A DNA stretch of 64,000 nucleotides from Atribacterota bacterium (GTDB lineage: Bacteria > Atribacterota > Atribacteria > Atribacterales > Caldatribacteriaceae). The notes under the pieces are model-generated. The model made no database searches, had not been told where the DNA came from, and saw only the letters and a program-made list of their open reading frames with translations. Where the stretch lies: the NCBI GenBank assembly GCA_039638595.1, contig JBDIWM010000004.1:1-64000 (forward strand), given 5' to 3'. The translations under genes were made by a program, and so were the position numbers. This document shows, piece after piece, positions 7,905 through 17,188 of this stretch (positions are counted from its first letter, which is position 1; every line of letters begins with the position of its first letter).

Positions 7905-9161
7905 CTATGTTCCCTCTTCCCAGGAAGCAAGATATGCTTCCTGACGAGGAGTCATCTTCTCCAAGGTCACTCCCAAAAGAGTCAACTTTAAAGCAGCAAC
8001 TTCCTGGTCAATTTCAGGTGGAACCTTAAACACATCCTTCGCCATCATCGAAGCATTGTTTTTCAGATATTCCACCGAGAGTGCCTGATTGGCAAAGCTC
8101 ATGTCCATGACCGCCGAGGGATGACCTTCGGCACAGGCCAGGTTAACCAACCGCCCTTCACCAAGAAGATAGATCTGTTTGCCATTTTTCAGAGTATATG
8201 CTTCAACCAGCGGTTTCACGGTCCTTTTATCAACACTTAAACTTTCAAGTTCCTGAACGTCAATCTCCACATTAAAATGACCAGCATTAGCCAGGACTGC
8301 ACCGTCCTTCATGGCAACAAAGTGTTCACCTCGAATCACCGAGACATTTCCTGTGGCAGTAATAAAGAGCTCTCCCCACAGCGCCGCCTCACTCATGGAC
8401 ATAACCTCATAACCATCCATCAGAGCCTCAAGTGCTCGAACGGGGTCCACTTCCACCACTGCTACTCGAGCTCCCATGCCTTTGGTCCGAAGGGCTATCC
8501 CCCGTCCACACCAACCATAGCCAACCACTACCACCCTTTTCCCAGCAAGGAGAAAGTGGGTAACCCGCAAAATGGCTTCTACGGTACTTTGACCGGTGCC
8601 ATAACGGTTATCGAACATATGCTTGGTATCGGCATCGTTGACCGCAATAATTGGATACGCTAACTCTTTCGATCGCGCCAGGCTGCGCAGGCGGATAACA
8701 CCTGTGGTTGTTTCTTCCGTTCCCCCGATGATACCCTGAAGAATTTCACCTTTCAGGCGATGTGCCGAAGAAACAAGGTCTGCCCCATCGTCCATGGTTA
8801 TGTGAGGGCGGAACTGTAGTACTTCTTGAATGTGGGCATAATACGTATCCCGATTTTCTCCCCGAATAGCAAAAACAGGAACCCCATAGTCCTGAACTAA
8901 CGAAGCAGCCACCTCATCCTGAGTGCTCAGGGGGTTTGAAGCACATAACCGTATTTCTGCCCCACCCTCCTTAAGGGCAATCATCAACACTGCCGTCTCG
9001 GCGGTGACATGGAGACACGCTCCAATCCGTAATCCCCGAAGGGGTTTTGTTTGTCCAAAACGCTCTGCAATCCTTGCTAAGACTGGCATTTCCTTCAGAG
9101 TCCATTCAATTCTCTTCTTTCCTTCATTCGCTAAATCCGGTGAAGCAATATGACTCTCCAT
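7905..9161 (-). CDS. ahcY: S-adenosylhomocysteine hydrolase
   Basis: An NAD-dependent enzyme that splits S-adenosylhomocysteine to adenosine and homocysteine, removing the inhibitory product of methylation. Visible are the substrate-domain LHVTAETAVL (about 55-64), HITMDDGADL (about 120-129), the VNDADTKHMFDNRYGTGQS active-site region (about 175-193) and the Rossmann VVVVGYGWCGRG (about 210-221). At 418 residues it lacks the longer insert and the C-terminal PDHYRY tail of E. coli/human-type enzymes, which fits the archaeal/Thermotoga-like form. The start at ATG 9161 is preferred because an upstream ATG lies inside the GGGAGG ribosome-binding site. It lies 18 bp after metK, which supplies the same cycle. 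Confidence 0.95.
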   Translation of the reverse strand: MESHIASPDLANEGKKRIEWTLKEMPVLARIAERFGQTKPLRGLRIGACLHVTAETAVLMIALKEGGAEIRLCASNPLSTQDEVAASLVQDYGVPVFAIRGENRDTYYAHIQEVLQFRPHITMDDGADLVSSAHRLKGEILQGIIGGTEETTTGVIRLRSLARSKELAYPIIAVNDADTKHMFDNRYGTGQSTVEAILRVTHFLLAGKRVVVVGYGWCGRGIALRTKGMGARVAVVEVDPVRALEALMDGYEVMSMSEAALWGELFITATGNVSVIRGEHFVAMKDGAVLANAGHFNVEIDVQELESLSVDKRTVKPLVEAYTLKNGKQIYLLGEGRLVNLACAEGHPSAVMDMSFANQALSVEYLKNNASMMAKDVFKVPPEIDQEVAALKLTLLGVTLEKMTPRQEAYLASWEEGT

Positions 9162-9179
9162 ACTCCTGCCTCCCATTTT

Positions 9180-10376
9180 TTAAAGCCCTGCTAATTTGCG
9201 CAAGGCATCAGCCTTATCGGTCCGTTCCCAGGCAAAATCAGGATCATTGCGACCAAAGTGACCATAAGCAGCAGTCTTTTTGTAAATAGGGCGGCGCAGC
9301 TGGAGATCCTTAATAATAGCTCCAGGTCGTAAATCGAAGGTTTCTGCCACCAGCTTCAAAATCTCTTCATCAGGAATTTTCCCAGTTTGAAAGGTATCAA
9401 CCGACATGGAGACAGGCCTTGCAACCCCAATCGCATAGGCCACCTGAAACTCACATCGTTCAGCCAACCCTGCAGCCACGATATTCTTAGCCACGTATCT
9501 CGCTGCATAACTTCCCGAACGATCCACTTTCGTGGGGTCTTTTCCCGAAAAACATCCTCCACCGTGTTTTCCAATCCCACCGTAAGTGTCCACCATAATT
9601 TTTCTTCCAGTAAGTCCAGTATCTCCCTGCGGTCCACCAATAACAAACCTTCCGGTAGGATTGACAAAAATTCTGGTGCTCACATCCAGATATTCCGAAG
9701 GAACAATTGGTTTGATGACCTGTTCTTCGAGATCCTGACGAAGGGTCGCCAAAGAAATATCAGGATGGTGCTGAGCAGAGACAATAATGGTGTCAACCCG
9801 AACCGGTTTCCCATCTTCATAATCAACCGTAACCTGGGTTTTCCCGTCTGGACGCAAATAAGGAAGGATCCCCTTTTTTCGCACCTCTGACAGACGAAAA
9901 GCCAGGCGATGTGCAATAACAATCGGAAAAGGCATCAATTCAGGGGTTTCTTTGCAAGCGTATCCGTACATCATTCCCTGATCTCCGGCACCCAGCGAAA
10001 GATCTTCATCCTGAACTTCTTCTCCCATTTTGACTTCCAGACAACGGTTTACACCCAGAGCAATATCAGGCGACTGTTCATCGATAGCCGTCAACACTGC
10101 ACAGGTTTCAAAGTCAAAACCGTATTTCGCCCGAGTGTACCCGATATCCCGCACAGTATTTCGTGCCACTCTCGGTATATCAACATACGAGGTAGTGCTA
10201 ACCTGTCCCGCTACCATGATAAGACCAGTAGCAACCAGCGTTTCAACCGCTACTCTCCCGTAAGGGTCTTCAGCAAAAATGGCGTCCAAAATCGCATCTG
10301 AAATCTGGTCAGCTATTTTATCGGGATGGCCCTCGGTTACCGATTCAGAGGTGATTTGATACTTCTTTTTCGACAT
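9180..10376 (-). CDS. metK: S-adenosylmethionine synthetase
   Basis: Makes S-adenosylmethionine from methionine and ATP. All family blocks are present: [20 protein letters not shown] near the N-terminus, [12 protein letters not shown] (about 112-123), the P-loop-like [16 protein letters not shown] (about 255-270) and the C-terminal AYGHFGR. The ATG at 10376 ([11 protein letters not shown]) follows AAAGGAGG and is better than a GTG seven codons upstream. It lies next to ahcY. Upstream, a promoter (10447-10475) and a terminator-like hairpin (10404-10430) lie in that order, leaving a short leader of about 60 nt. Confidence 0.97.
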   Translation of the reverse strand: MSKKKYQITSESVTEGHPDKIADQISDAILDAIFAEDPYGRVAVETLVATGLIMVAGQVSTTSYVDIPRVARNTVRDIGYTRAKYGFDFETCAVLTAIDEQSPDIALGVNRCLEVKMGEEVQDEDLSLGAGDQGMMYGYACKETPELMPFPIVIAHRLAFRLSEVRKKGILPYLRPDGKTQVTVDYEDGKPVRVDTIIVSAQHHPDISLATLRQDLEEQVIKPIVPSEYLDVSTRIFVNPTGRFVIGGPQGDTGLTGRKIMVDTYGGIGKHGGGCFSGKDPTKVDRSGSYAARYVAKNIVAAGLAERCEFQVAYAIGVARPVSMSVDTFQTGKIPDEEILKLVAETFDLRPGAIIKDLQLRRPIYKKTAAYGHFGRNDPDFAWERTDKADALRKLAGL

Positions 10377-10403
10377 CAAGCTGCCTCCTTTCTCCACTCA
10401 TCC

Positions 10404-10430
10404 AAAAAAAAGAGCCTCCCCCTGGAGGCT
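10404..10430 (-). terminator. Terminator hairpin in the metK leader
   Basis: On the minus strand AGCCTCC-AGGG-GGAGGCT forms a 7-bp GC-rich stem (10430-10413), followed after a C by eight T's (10411-10404). It ends 27 bp before the metK ATG and lies downstream of the promoter at 10447-10475. It could stop read-through from rsfS, or act as an attenuator on metK itself. Confidence 0.8.
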
Positions 10431-10446
10431 GTAAACTCAGAAGGTG

Positions 10447-10475
10447 AATTTACCACAATTATGCCCCCGTGTCAA
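10447..10475 (-). promoter_or_regulatory. Sigma-70 promoter for metK
   Basis: TTGACA (10475-10470) and TAAATT (10452-10447) are 17 nt apart on the minus strand. The -35 box overlaps the rsfS stop codon. A start point about 7 nt past the -10 box would put the terminator hairpin at 10404-10430 within the first 35 nt of the metK message. Confidence 0.75.
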
Positions 10476-10846
10476 CCTATTTCACCCAGGAGATCTACCC
10501 GTTCTCTTTCCGAGTACACTAAGCGAGCCTGACGCCAAAGCTTCTCTAACTGGTAGAACACTCGCTCTTCTTCCCGGAAGATGTGCACCATAATATTTCC
10601 ATAATCAATGAGAATCCATTCGCCACTTTCCTCGCCCTCCACATGGAGTGGATATACATTTCCCGCCTTGGTTCGACGGATTACCTCCTCAGCAATCACT
10701 TTCGTTTGAATGAGCGAAGAACCACTACAGATAACCCAGTAGTCTGAAAACGGAAATAAACCCTTGAGGTCCAGAATAACCAAATCAAAGGCCTTCTTAT
10801 CTTCAACCGCTTTTTTGACTGCCATCAGGATCTTTTTGTTCTCCAA
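10472..10846 (-). CDS. rsfS: Ribosomal silencing factor RsfS
   Basis: A 124-residue RsfS/YbeB protein that binds L14 and blocks subunit joining when nutrients are scarce. The family signature is clear: AVKKAVEDKKAFDLVILDL (about 9-27), FSDYWVICSG (about 33-42) and EGEESGEWILIDYGNIMVHIF, read in two parts. The start is TTG at 10846 with AAGGAG 10 nt upstream. An ATG seven codons later would shorten the conserved first helix. It overlaps the LCP gene by 44 bp. The nadD-yqeK-LCP-rsfS order is common in Gram-positive-like bacteria. Confidence 0.94.
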   Translation of the reverse strand: MENKKILMAVKKAVEDKKAFDLVILDLKGLFPFSDYWVICSGSSLIQTKVIAEEVIRRTKAGNVYPLHVEGEESGEWILIDYGNIMVHIFREEERVFYQLEKLWRQARLVYSERERVDLLGEIG

Positions 10847-11732
10847 AGCTCTCTTTCTCCTTAGTCAGAAAATTTTGAATGAACTCACGAGCGGCACTCA
10901 AGTCTGGCTCCCAGAAACTGATACCATTGGCATAGATTGGCTTCCCCGGCATGGTTTCTGTGATCAACCTCTTCTCCTCCAGACCTCGAAACCATATGGC
11001 CAGCTGGACAATATCTTCGGAAGAAAGGTTCGTATTAACCGATTTCTTCAGCTCCTCTACAATGGTCGAAACGTTCATCAGTACAGAAGGGTCATTCACT
11101 TTGGTCAGAAGCGCCTGAATAAAGGTTTGCTGTCTTTTGATTCTTCCAATATCTCCCAAAGGATCGTGGCGAAAACGAACATACTGGAGTGCTTTCCTTC
11201 CATTGAGCACCTGTTTCCCCGCGGGAATGTTGATATACAGATCCTGAGCTTTATCCACATACCGGAGCGGTTTTTCGACTTCGATTTCCACTCCCCCCAA
11301 CGCATCAATGACTTTTTCGAAACCATCATAGTTGATTTCGACGAAATATGGGATTTCCAGCCCCAGAGCTTCTTCAACGGCCTTTTTCAAAAGAGCCACC
11401 CCTCCCCGCGCATAGGCATGATTCACTTTGTCTTGGCCAACACCAGGGATGGAAAGACGAGCATCTCGGGGAATGGAAAAAAGAAGAGCCTCTCCTATCC
11501 TGGTATTGATAAAAAGGAGCATTACGGTATCACTTCGTGCTGGTTTAATTCCATCCTGACCAACAACCAGAGAACAAAAAGTCTCTGGAAGAGTCTTGGC
11601 TACCGTATAATCAATCACTTTCTTCACCAAGCTCAAGCGGAAGGGATTCTCAATCCCAAAAAGCATAAAACCAAATAGAACCACTAATCCAATAAAAAAA
11701 CCAAGAAAAACATAAAAAACCTTCCATCTCAT
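10803..11732 (-). CDS. LytR-CpsA-Psr (LCP) family cell-wall glycopolymer transferase
   Basis: A 309-residue membrane-anchored enzyme of the family that moves lipid-linked glycopolymers onto peptidoglycan. One N-terminal transmembrane segment (about 4-26) leads to an extracytoplasmic LCP domain. Catalytic/lipid-phosphate-binding residues are recognisable in RSDTVMLLFI (about 68-77), FSIPRDARL (about 87-95), the YVRFRHD block and RIKRQQ (about 195-207). It overlaps yqeK by an ATGA junction and rsfS by 44 bp. Which polymer it transfers cannot be told from sequence. Confidence 0.88.
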   Translation of the reverse strand: MRWKVFYVFLGFFIGLVVLFGFMLFGIENPFRLSLVKKVIDYTVAKTLPETFCSLVVGQDGIKPARSDTVMLLFINTRIGEALLFSIPRDARLSIPGVGQDKVNHAYARGGVALLKKAVEEALGLEIPYFVEINYDGFEKVIDALGGVEIEVEKPLRYVDKAQDLYINIPAGKQVLNGRKALQYVRFRHDPLGDIGRIKRQQTFIQALLTKVNDPSVLMNVSTIVEELKKSVNTNLSSEDIVQLAIWFRGLEEKRLITETMPGKPIYANGISFWEPDLSAAREFIQNFLTKEKESFGEQKDPDGSQKSG

Positions 11733-12292
11733 CGGACCACGGTCTCCTTGTTCCAGGCCCTGAAACTCGCAGGATATATCGGTCTTTCCACAGAGAGGAG
11801 ATACTCCAGTTTCATTTTTAAAGCCAATCTATATCCCCCTTCCAGATCTTCCCAGGCCTTTTTCCGAACTTCCGAAGCCTCCGAAAAATTTCTCCCTTCT
11901 TCGCCAAAGTCAGCGACAAAAATTATTTTATCAAATCGAGACATATGCTCACAGGACGTCGCATGCCAGCGAACTGCGTGAAGAATCCTGTAATCCGATA
12001 TCCCTAACTCCTCCACAATGAGCGAAGGGCCGGCCAAGGCATGCCATATTCCGGGAATTGAATAAACTTCCTCCTCAACCCAAGAAGGAAGAAAACCTTT
12101 CAACATGCTCAGTTCCCGATCCCGAGCGTAATCATGGACTAGACCAGCAAGATATGCGTTCTCATGGTCTTCACCATAACGAAGACTGAGTTTTCTCGCT
12201 TCTTCAGCCACACGCAAGCAGTGAGCGAATCGATCTGGCGTAAGATATCTTTTGAGAATTTCAAAATAGTTTTTAAGTTCTGTATAGTCCAT
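11729..12292 (-). CDS. yqeK: YqeK-type HD-domain phosphohydrolase
   Basis: A 187-residue HD protein. The metal site is formed by H24 (FAHCLRVA), the HD pair in AGLVHDYARD (about 49-58), H85 and the later HAVRWHATS (about 105-113). Members next to nadD hydrolyse diadenosine tetraphosphate symmetrically and belong to the YqeK group. The gene overlaps nadD by 20 bp and the LCP gene by 4 nt, the order seen in Firmicutes. Confidence 0.87.
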   Translation of the reverse strand: MDYTELKNYFEILKRYLTPDRFAHCLRVAEEARKLSLRYGEDHENAYLAGLVHDYARDRELSMLKGFLPSWVEEEVYSIPGIWHALAGPSLIVEELGISDYRILHAVRWHATSCEHMSRFDKIIFVADFGEEGRNFSEASEVRKKAWEDLEGGYRLALKMKLEYLLSVERPIYPASFRAWNKETVVR

Positions 12293-12860
12293 TTTTGTAA
12301 ATGTAATGCTCCACTGCCTCGGGTAAAAGATATTTAATCGATTCCCCTTTTTTAACTCTGCGACGGATCTCAGAGGAAGAAATCGCCAGAGCTGATACTT
12401 CTATCACTTTGATTCTTCCCTGTAAGGAACTTTCCAGGCACAACCTGTAACCAGGACGAGAAGCAGCCACAAAGGTACAGAGGTTGAGCAATTCTGCAGG
12501 GTTATTCCAGTGAGAAATCTGCGCAAAAGCATCAGCACCGGTAATAAAGAAAATTTCAGTGTCCTCGCCCCACATAGATTTGAAATAGCGCACGGTATCA
12601 ATGGAATAGGATGGCCCAGGTCTTTCTATCTCCACCCGAGACACACGAAAGTATGGGTTTGTTACCGTAGCCAGCACCACCATGAGGTAACGGTGCTCGG
12701 GATCGCTAATCTCCTGACCGATCTTATGAGGGGGACGAGCAGAAGGGACAAACACCACCTCTTCCAGGTCAAAATAGTCCCGCACCTCCTCAGCAGTGAC
12801 CAGATGTCCATAATGAATTGGATCAAAAGTACCTCCCATAATACCCTTTTTCTTCGACAA
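12273..12860 (-). CDS. nadD: Nicotinate-nucleotide adenylyltransferase
   Basis: A 195-residue nucleotidyltransferase that makes nicotinate adenine dinucleotide from NaMN and ATP. The opening GIMGGTFDPIHYGHL (about 6-20) contains the HxGH motif, and the C-terminal AISSSEIRRRVKKGESIKYLLP block carries the ISSSxIR motif. The start is TTG at 12860, seven nt after AAAGGAGG; earlier in-frame starts would add residues that run through the end of proA and have no family match. It follows proA by 13 bp and overlaps yqeK. Confidence 0.94.
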   Translation of the reverse strand: MSKKKGIMGGTFDPIHYGHLVTAEEVRDYFDLEEVVFVPSARPPHKIGQEISDPEHRYLMVVLATVTNPYFRVSRVEIERPGPSYSIDTVRYFKSMWGEDTEIFFITGADAFAQISHWNNPAELLNLCTFVAASRPGYRLCLESSLQGRIKVIEVSALAISSSEIRRRVKKGESIKYLLPEAVEHYIYKNGLYRT

Positions 12861-12873
12861 ACCCTTTCCTCCT

Positions 12874-14124
12874 TTATTCCCGTACCTGTCCGCTACCATA
12901 AACCACAAACTTTGAAGTGGTCAACTCTCGAAGACCCATGGGACCACGGGCATGAAGTTTCTGAGTACTGATTCCAATTTCTGCCCCCATCCCAAACTCT
13001 CCTCCATCAGTAAAGCGGGTTGAAGCATTGACATACACTGCAGCCGCGTCCACTTCCTCCAAAAACTTCCGAGCCGTAGTATAGTCCTCGGTAACAATGG
13101 CTTCAGAATGCCGAGAACCATATTGATTAATATGGGCTATTGCTTCCTCCACATTCCGAACCACTCGAACCGCAATGATTAAGTCGAGATATTCAGTACA
13201 CCAGTCTTCCTCCGTGGCTTCCAAAACCTGAGGAAGGAGCTGGCAGGTTCTCGGACAACCCCTTATTTCCACTCCCTTTTCCTGCAAAACCTTTCCAATC
13301 CGGGGGAGAAATTGAGAAGCGACATCCTGATGCACAAGAAGGGTTTCACAGGCATTACACACACTGGGACGCTGTGTCTTGGCATTGACCACGATTCGCT
13401 CAGCCATGACGAGGTCCGCGCGAGCATCCACATAGACATGGCAATTTCCAACTCCAGTTTCAATCACTGGTACCCGGGAATTTTCCACCACGGCTTTGAT
13501 TAATTCTCCTCCTCCTCGTGGAATCACCACATCCACATATTCCCGGAGCGATAAAAGTGCGATGACCTCCTCATGGGTACCACTATCAAGAATTTGCACC
13601 GCGTCTTCTGGCAACCCACACGTTCGTAACACCGCTCGAGCTTCTTCAACCAGAAAGAAATTTGAGTTAAGCGTGGAACTGCTTCCTCGCAAAATCAGAG
13701 CATTACCCGATTTGATGCCCAACCCAACGCTATCAATAGTCACATTCGGTCTTGCCTCGTAGATAATTGCTACAACACCCAAGGGAACCCTGACTCGAGT
13801 GACAAGTAACCCATTTGGTCTTTTCGTTCCTTCAAGTACCTCTCCCACTGGGTCCGGTAGTCCTGCGATTTGCCTCAAACCCATTGCCATCTCCTTTATT
13901 CGCTTTTGGTTCAGTTCCAAGCGATCCAGAAGGGCTTTCTTCATACCCGAAGCAATTGCCTTTTCAAGGTCCATACGGTTCATACGAATAATTTCCTGCT
14001 CATTTTTTTCCAATCTCTCGGCAAGAGTATATAAAAAAGTATTTTTCAAACCGGTTGGCACGTTCATCAACAACAAAGATGCTCTTTTTGCTTTTTCTCC
14101 AACCTGGCGTACCTTTTCAATCAC
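12874..14124 (-). CDS. proA: Gamma-glutamyl phosphate reductase
   Basis: A 416-residue aldehyde-dehydrogenase-fold enzyme that reduces gamma-glutamyl phosphate to glutamate semialdehyde for proline synthesis. Landmarks are VPLGVVAIIYEARPNVTID (about 115-133), the NAxxLRGSSS stretch, the catalytic Cys in NAKTQRPSVCNACETLL (about 247-263) and FTDGGEFGMGAEIGIST near the C-terminus. It overlaps proB by 8 bp and is the second enzyme of the same pathway. Confidence 0.97.
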   Translation of the reverse strand: MIEKVRQVGEKAKRASLLLMNVPTGLKNTFLYTLAERLEKNEQEIIRMNRMDLEKAIASGMKKALLDRLELNQKRIKEMAMGLRQIAGLPDPVGEVLEGTKRPNGLLVTRVRVPLGVVAIIYEARPNVTIDSVGLGIKSGNALILRGSSSTLNSNFFLVEEARAVLRTCGLPEDAVQILDSGTHEEVIALLSLREYVDVVIPRGGGELIKAVVENSRVPVIETGVGNCHVYVDARADLVMAERIVVNAKTQRPSVCNACETLLVHQDVASQFLPRIGKVLQEKGVEIRGCPRTCQLLPQVLEATEEDWCTEYLDLIIAVRVVRNVEEAIAHINQYGSRHSEAIVTEDYTTARKFLEEVDAAAVYVNASTRFTDGGEFGMGAEIGISTQKLHARGPMGLRELTTSKFVVYGSGQVRE

Positions 14125-15268
14125 ATTCTACCCCTCCGTTTCCATCATCAAGAAGTACCAGATTATCAATATGAACGACTTCCTCTTCGGAACTCCGTTC
14201 GCCCAGTACTCTTTCTACTTCATTGGTGTGGAGTCCAAGAATTCGTTGCAATTCTTCCGCAGAATAATTAACAATTCCTCGAGCAATCACCCTTCCTTTA
14301 TTCCCAGTAATTTCCACACAATCACCAACTTCGAAATCACCGTACACTGCTTGAACACCAGCCGGCAAAAGACTCTTTTTTTCGTGCAGCGCCCTTTCTG
14401 CTCCTTTATCAATGGCAATCTTTCCTCGAGGAAGCATCCCAAAAGCGATCCAGCGCTTTTTGCTTTTTAGGGACTTTTCCCGAGGATAAAAAAAGGTACC
14501 CACTTCCTCGCCACGATAAATACGTGGCAAAATGGAAAAATCTTTTCCTGAAGCGATAACCACCCCAATCCCAGAAAGCACAGCCATCTTTGCCGCCATA
14601 ATCTTACTCCGCATTCCCCCAATCGCGATGCCAGAACCGGTATCTCCAGCCATTTTTTCAATTTCCTGATCGATGACCTTCACTTCCTTTACCAGAGAAG
14701 AAGAACCATCAAGGCGGGGATCAGAAGTAAAAAGACCTTCCACATCAGACAAGATGACCAAGAGTTCGGCCCCCCATAAAGATCCAACCAGAGCAGAGAG
14801 GCGATCGTTATCACCAAATTTGATTTCTGCCACTGCTACCGTGTCATTTTCATTCACAATGGGAAGCACGTCAAGGTCAAGCAATACCTGCAGAGTATTT
14901 CTGGCATTGAGATATTTGGTCCGATGATGGACATCTTCAGGAGCCAAGAGGACCTGAGCCACTTTTATTCCAAACTCAGCAAAGACCTGGCAATAACGCT
15001 GCATCAAAACCCCCTGTCCGATAGCAGCCATAGCCTGCTTAAAAGGAATGTCGTTTATCCTCTGAGTGATCCCCATGACACTCATTCCACAGGCCACCGC
15101 ACCCGAAGAAACCAGAACAACCTTTTTCCCTCGTTCGCGCAGAAATGCAATATTACAAGCCAAATCGCTCAAACGATTCATATCGAGCTGGAAATCACGC
15201 ACAAGGAGTGAAGAGCCAACCTTTATGACGATTCGCTCACTTTTTGCTATCAACTCTTTCCGCTTCAT
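14117..15268 (-). CDS. proB: Glutamate 5-kinase
   Basis: A 383-residue enzyme that phosphorylates glutamate as the first step of proline synthesis. The amino-acid-kinase domain (IVIKVGSSLL at 13-22, VLVSSGAVACG, NENDTVA, FGDNDRLSALVG, and LLVILSDVEGLF) is followed by a C-terminal PUA domain (about 275-355). The ATG at 15268 overlaps the end of obgE by 32 bp. No leader is present, so proline feedback is expected on the enzyme rather than the RNA. Confidence 0.96.
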   Translation of the reverse strand: MKRKELIAKSERIVIKVGSSLLVRDFQLDMNRLSDLACNIAFLRERGKKVVLVSSGAVACGMSVMGITQRINDIPFKQAMAAIGQGVLMQRYCQVFAEFGIKVAQVLLAPEDVHHRTKYLNARNTLQVLLDLDVLPIVNENDTVAVAEIKFGDNDRLSALVGSLWGAELLVILSDVEGLFTSDPRLDGSSSLVKEVKVIDQEIEKMAGDTGSGIAIGGMRSKIMAAKMAVLSGIGVVIASGKDFSILPRIYRGEEVGTFFYPREKSLKSKKRWIAFGMLPRGKIAIDKGAERALHEKKSLLPAGVQAVYGDFEVGDCVEITGNKGRVIARGIVNYSAEELQRILGLHTNEVERVLGERSSEEEVVHIDNLVLLDDGNGGVECD

Positions 15269-16520
15269 TGTCTTGCTTCAATCGTAACCCTTTTCCATCC
15301 CAAACAAAAATCCATTCCCCAACCTCGATTTCACTTTCGGGTTTTATCATCCGGAAATACCGTAAAAATCCAGATTCCCGTAACCGAAAATTTAGGAAAC
15401 CCTCATCGCGAACCCGTTCAGGACCAATTTCTTCCATGAATCGTACAAGATACTGAGAATTGAAACGGTACAGCAGCCGCTTCCTCGTTTTTCTTTCTGT
15501 TACTCCCGTACCAACCTCAATTTTTGGTTCCTCTTTCAATGTCCCCAATTTAGCAAGGACCATATCCAGAAGTTCAGGAATTCCTTCACCAGTTACCGCA
15601 GATATGGCTATTCCCTCCAAGTGATTTTGAGTCATGATGGCACGGAATTGTTCCCAGTTTTCTTTAGCACCAGTTACGTCGAGTTTGGTCCCCACCAAAA
15701 GAAACGGCTTCTCTACCAGCGCATGGCTATACTGAGCAAACTCTCGGCGCAGTATGGAAAAACTGTCCCAGGGGGAATTTTCCGAGAGGTCAACAAGACA
15801 CAAAAGGAGCTTCACTCGTTCAACATGCCGGAGAAAATCAAGCCCCAAGCCAGCTCCCTGGCTTGCCCCCTCAATGATGCCAGGGATATCAATCATAACA
15901 AATTTTTCCTCCCCATGGGTAACGACTCCCAAGGTGGGAGAAAGAGTTGAAAAGGGAAAAGGAGCAATACGAGGTTTTGCATCGCTCACCACTGAGAGCA
16001 AGGTGGATTTCCCCGCATTGGGTAACCCCGTCAAACCCACATCAGCAATAAGCTTCAACTCTAAGAGAATTTCTCGGACTTCCCCTTCTTCACCTCGTTC
16101 AGCAACTCGAGGAGCACGATTCAAAGAAGAAGCAAAAAAAATATTTCCCCTTCCCCCTTTGCCTCCCCGAGCCACCAGTACTTCCATTTCTGCATAAACC
16201 AAGTCAGCCAGAAGTTCTTTGGTTTTAAAGTCAAAAACCTGAGTACCAACCGGTACCTCGATTACCACATCTTTCCCCCTGGCACCACTTTTGTTTTTTC
16301 CCCCACCATTCTCTCCTGAAGAAGCCTGATAAAAGGGGTGTAAAGAAAGATCGTAAAGCGTCTTTTTTTGAGTGGAAGCTCGCAAAAAGACATTTCCTCC
16401 ATCCCCCCCTTTCCCTCCGTCCGGTCCCCCGTAGGGAACAAACTTCTCCCGGCGAAAATGGATTGCTCCGTCTCCTCCCTTCCCTCCCTGAACCTTGATT
16501 ATAACCCGGTCAATAAACAT
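15237..16520 (-). CDS. obgE: Obg GTPase
   Basis: A 427-residue ribosome-associated GTPase. The glycine-rich Obg fold (residues 1-158, with GGxGGDG and ENGGGKNKSGARGKD) is followed by the G domain (GLPNAGKSTLL at about 163, DIPGIIEGASQGAGLG, and TKLD at about 283) and the C-terminal OCT domain (about 350-415). It acts in 50S maturation and stress signalling. The rplU-rpmA-obgE order is widely conserved. The tail overlaps proB by 32 bp. Confidence 0.97.
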   Translation of the reverse strand: MFIDRVIIKVQGGKGGDGAIHFRREKFVPYGGPDGGKGGDGGNVFLRASTQKKTLYDLSLHPFYQASSGENGGGKNKSGARGKDVVIEVPVGTQVFDFKTKELLADLVYAEMEVLVARGGKGGRGNIFFASSLNRAPRVAERGEEGEVREILLELKLIADVGLTGLPNAGKSTLLSVVSDAKPRIAPFPFSTLSPTLGVVTHGEEKFVMIDIPGIIEGASQGAGLGLDFLRHVERVKLLLCLVDLSENSPWDSFSILRREFAQYSHALVEKPFLLVGTKLDVTGAKENWEQFRAIMTQNHLEGIAISAVTGEGIPELLDMVLAKLGTLKEEPKIEVGTGVTERKTRKRLLYRFNSQYLVRFMEEIGPERVRDEGFLNFRLRESGFLRYFRMIKPESEIEVGEWIFVWDGKGLRLKQDNEAERVDSKK

Positions 16521-16525
16521 GAACC

Positions 16526-16792
16526 CTAAGATGCCTGAGGCACTTCAGAATAGACTGAAACCCGCCTGCGGTCTTTTTTAGTTTCAAACACCACATAACC
16601 GTCCCGCAAAGCAAAGAGGGTATAATCCTTACCGACACCCACGTTATCTCCGGGCTTTAGGCGGGTACCCCGTTGACGCACCAAAATGCTCCCAGCTCGA
16701 ACGAACTGCCCGCTAAAAACCTTGACTCCCAAATATTTAGGATTGCTGTCCCGCCCATTACGAGCACTACCACCACTCTTTTTATGCGCCAC
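16526..16792 (-). CDS. rpmA: 50S ribosomal protein L27
   Basis: An 88-residue protein whose N-terminal tail reaches the peptidyl-transferase centre. The conserved [19 protein letters not shown] start is encoded from a GTG at 16792, so there is no cleavable N-terminal extension of the kind found in Firmicutes. In agreement, no prp (ysxB) protease gene lies between rplU and rpmA; only 10 bp separate them. A longer in-frame start upstream would overlap rplU and is unlikely. Confidence 0.96.
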   Translation of the reverse strand: MAHKKSGGSARNGRDSNPKYLGVKVFSGQFVRAGSILVRQRGTRLKPGDNVGVGKDYTLFALRDGYVVFETKKDRRRVSVYSEVPQAS

Positions 16793-16802
16793 CGAAATCA
16801 CC

Positions 16803-17120
16803 TCACTCTTCCACTTCGATTTTCTCAATCTTCACCAAAGAAATTGCCTGACGATGCCCTATCTTTCGCCTATAGTTTACTTTAGGCTTATACTTAAAAA
16901 CCAGGGTTTTTCTTCCTCTTTTTAACTGTACCACTGTACCCTGGACCTTTGACCCTTTTACATACGGTTTCCCCACCAGGATTTTTCCCCCATCTCGTAA
17001 AAGAAGAACCTGTTCAAAAATAACTTCGTCTCCTCTTTGACCCACCCAGGAATCGAGTGCAAGGAGTTTGCCTTCCTCAACCGGATACTGTTTGCCATTC
17101 GCTTCGATAATCGCAAACAC
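16803..17120 (-). CDS. rplU: 50S ribosomal protein L21
   Basis: A 105-residue 50S protein. The N-terminus reads [17 protein letters not shown], and the C-terminal [24 protein letters not shown] block is typical of the family's RNA-binding loop. The GTG at 17120 is preferred over a GTG nine bases earlier because GGGAGG overlaps the latter. It is the first gene after the promoter at 17153-17181. Confidence 0.96.
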   Translation of the reverse strand: MFAIIEANGKQYPVEEGKLLALDSWVGQRGDEVIFEQVLLLRDGGKILVGKPYVKGSKVQGTVVQLKRGRKTLVFKYKPKVNYRRKIGHRQAISLVKIEKIEVEE

Positions 17121-17152
17121 CAAATTCACCTCCCGAAATAGAACGCTAAAGA

Positions 17153-17181
17153 ATTTAACATAGAACCCTTTATTTCGTCAA
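17153..17181 (-). promoter_or_regulatory. Sigma-70 promoter for rplU-rpmA-obgE
   Basis: TTGACG (17181-17176) and TTAAAT (17158-17153) are spaced by 17 nt on the minus strand, in the 68-bp gap between rng and rplU. It should start the unit that runs through L21, L27, Obg, ProB and ProA and possibly to rsfS. Confidence 0.65.
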
Positions 17182-17188
17182 ATCCTAC

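Noticed and set aside
10377-10471. SAM riboswitch upstream of metK
   Set aside because: The whole gap is 95 bp, the leader after the promoter is about 60 nt, and no SAM-I kink-turn or SAM-II/III-like core is seen; only a simple terminator hairpin.
10764-11678. Plus-strand open frame of 304 codons opposite the LCP gene
   Set aside because: Antisense shadow of a clear LCP protein; composition and lack of motifs do not support coding.
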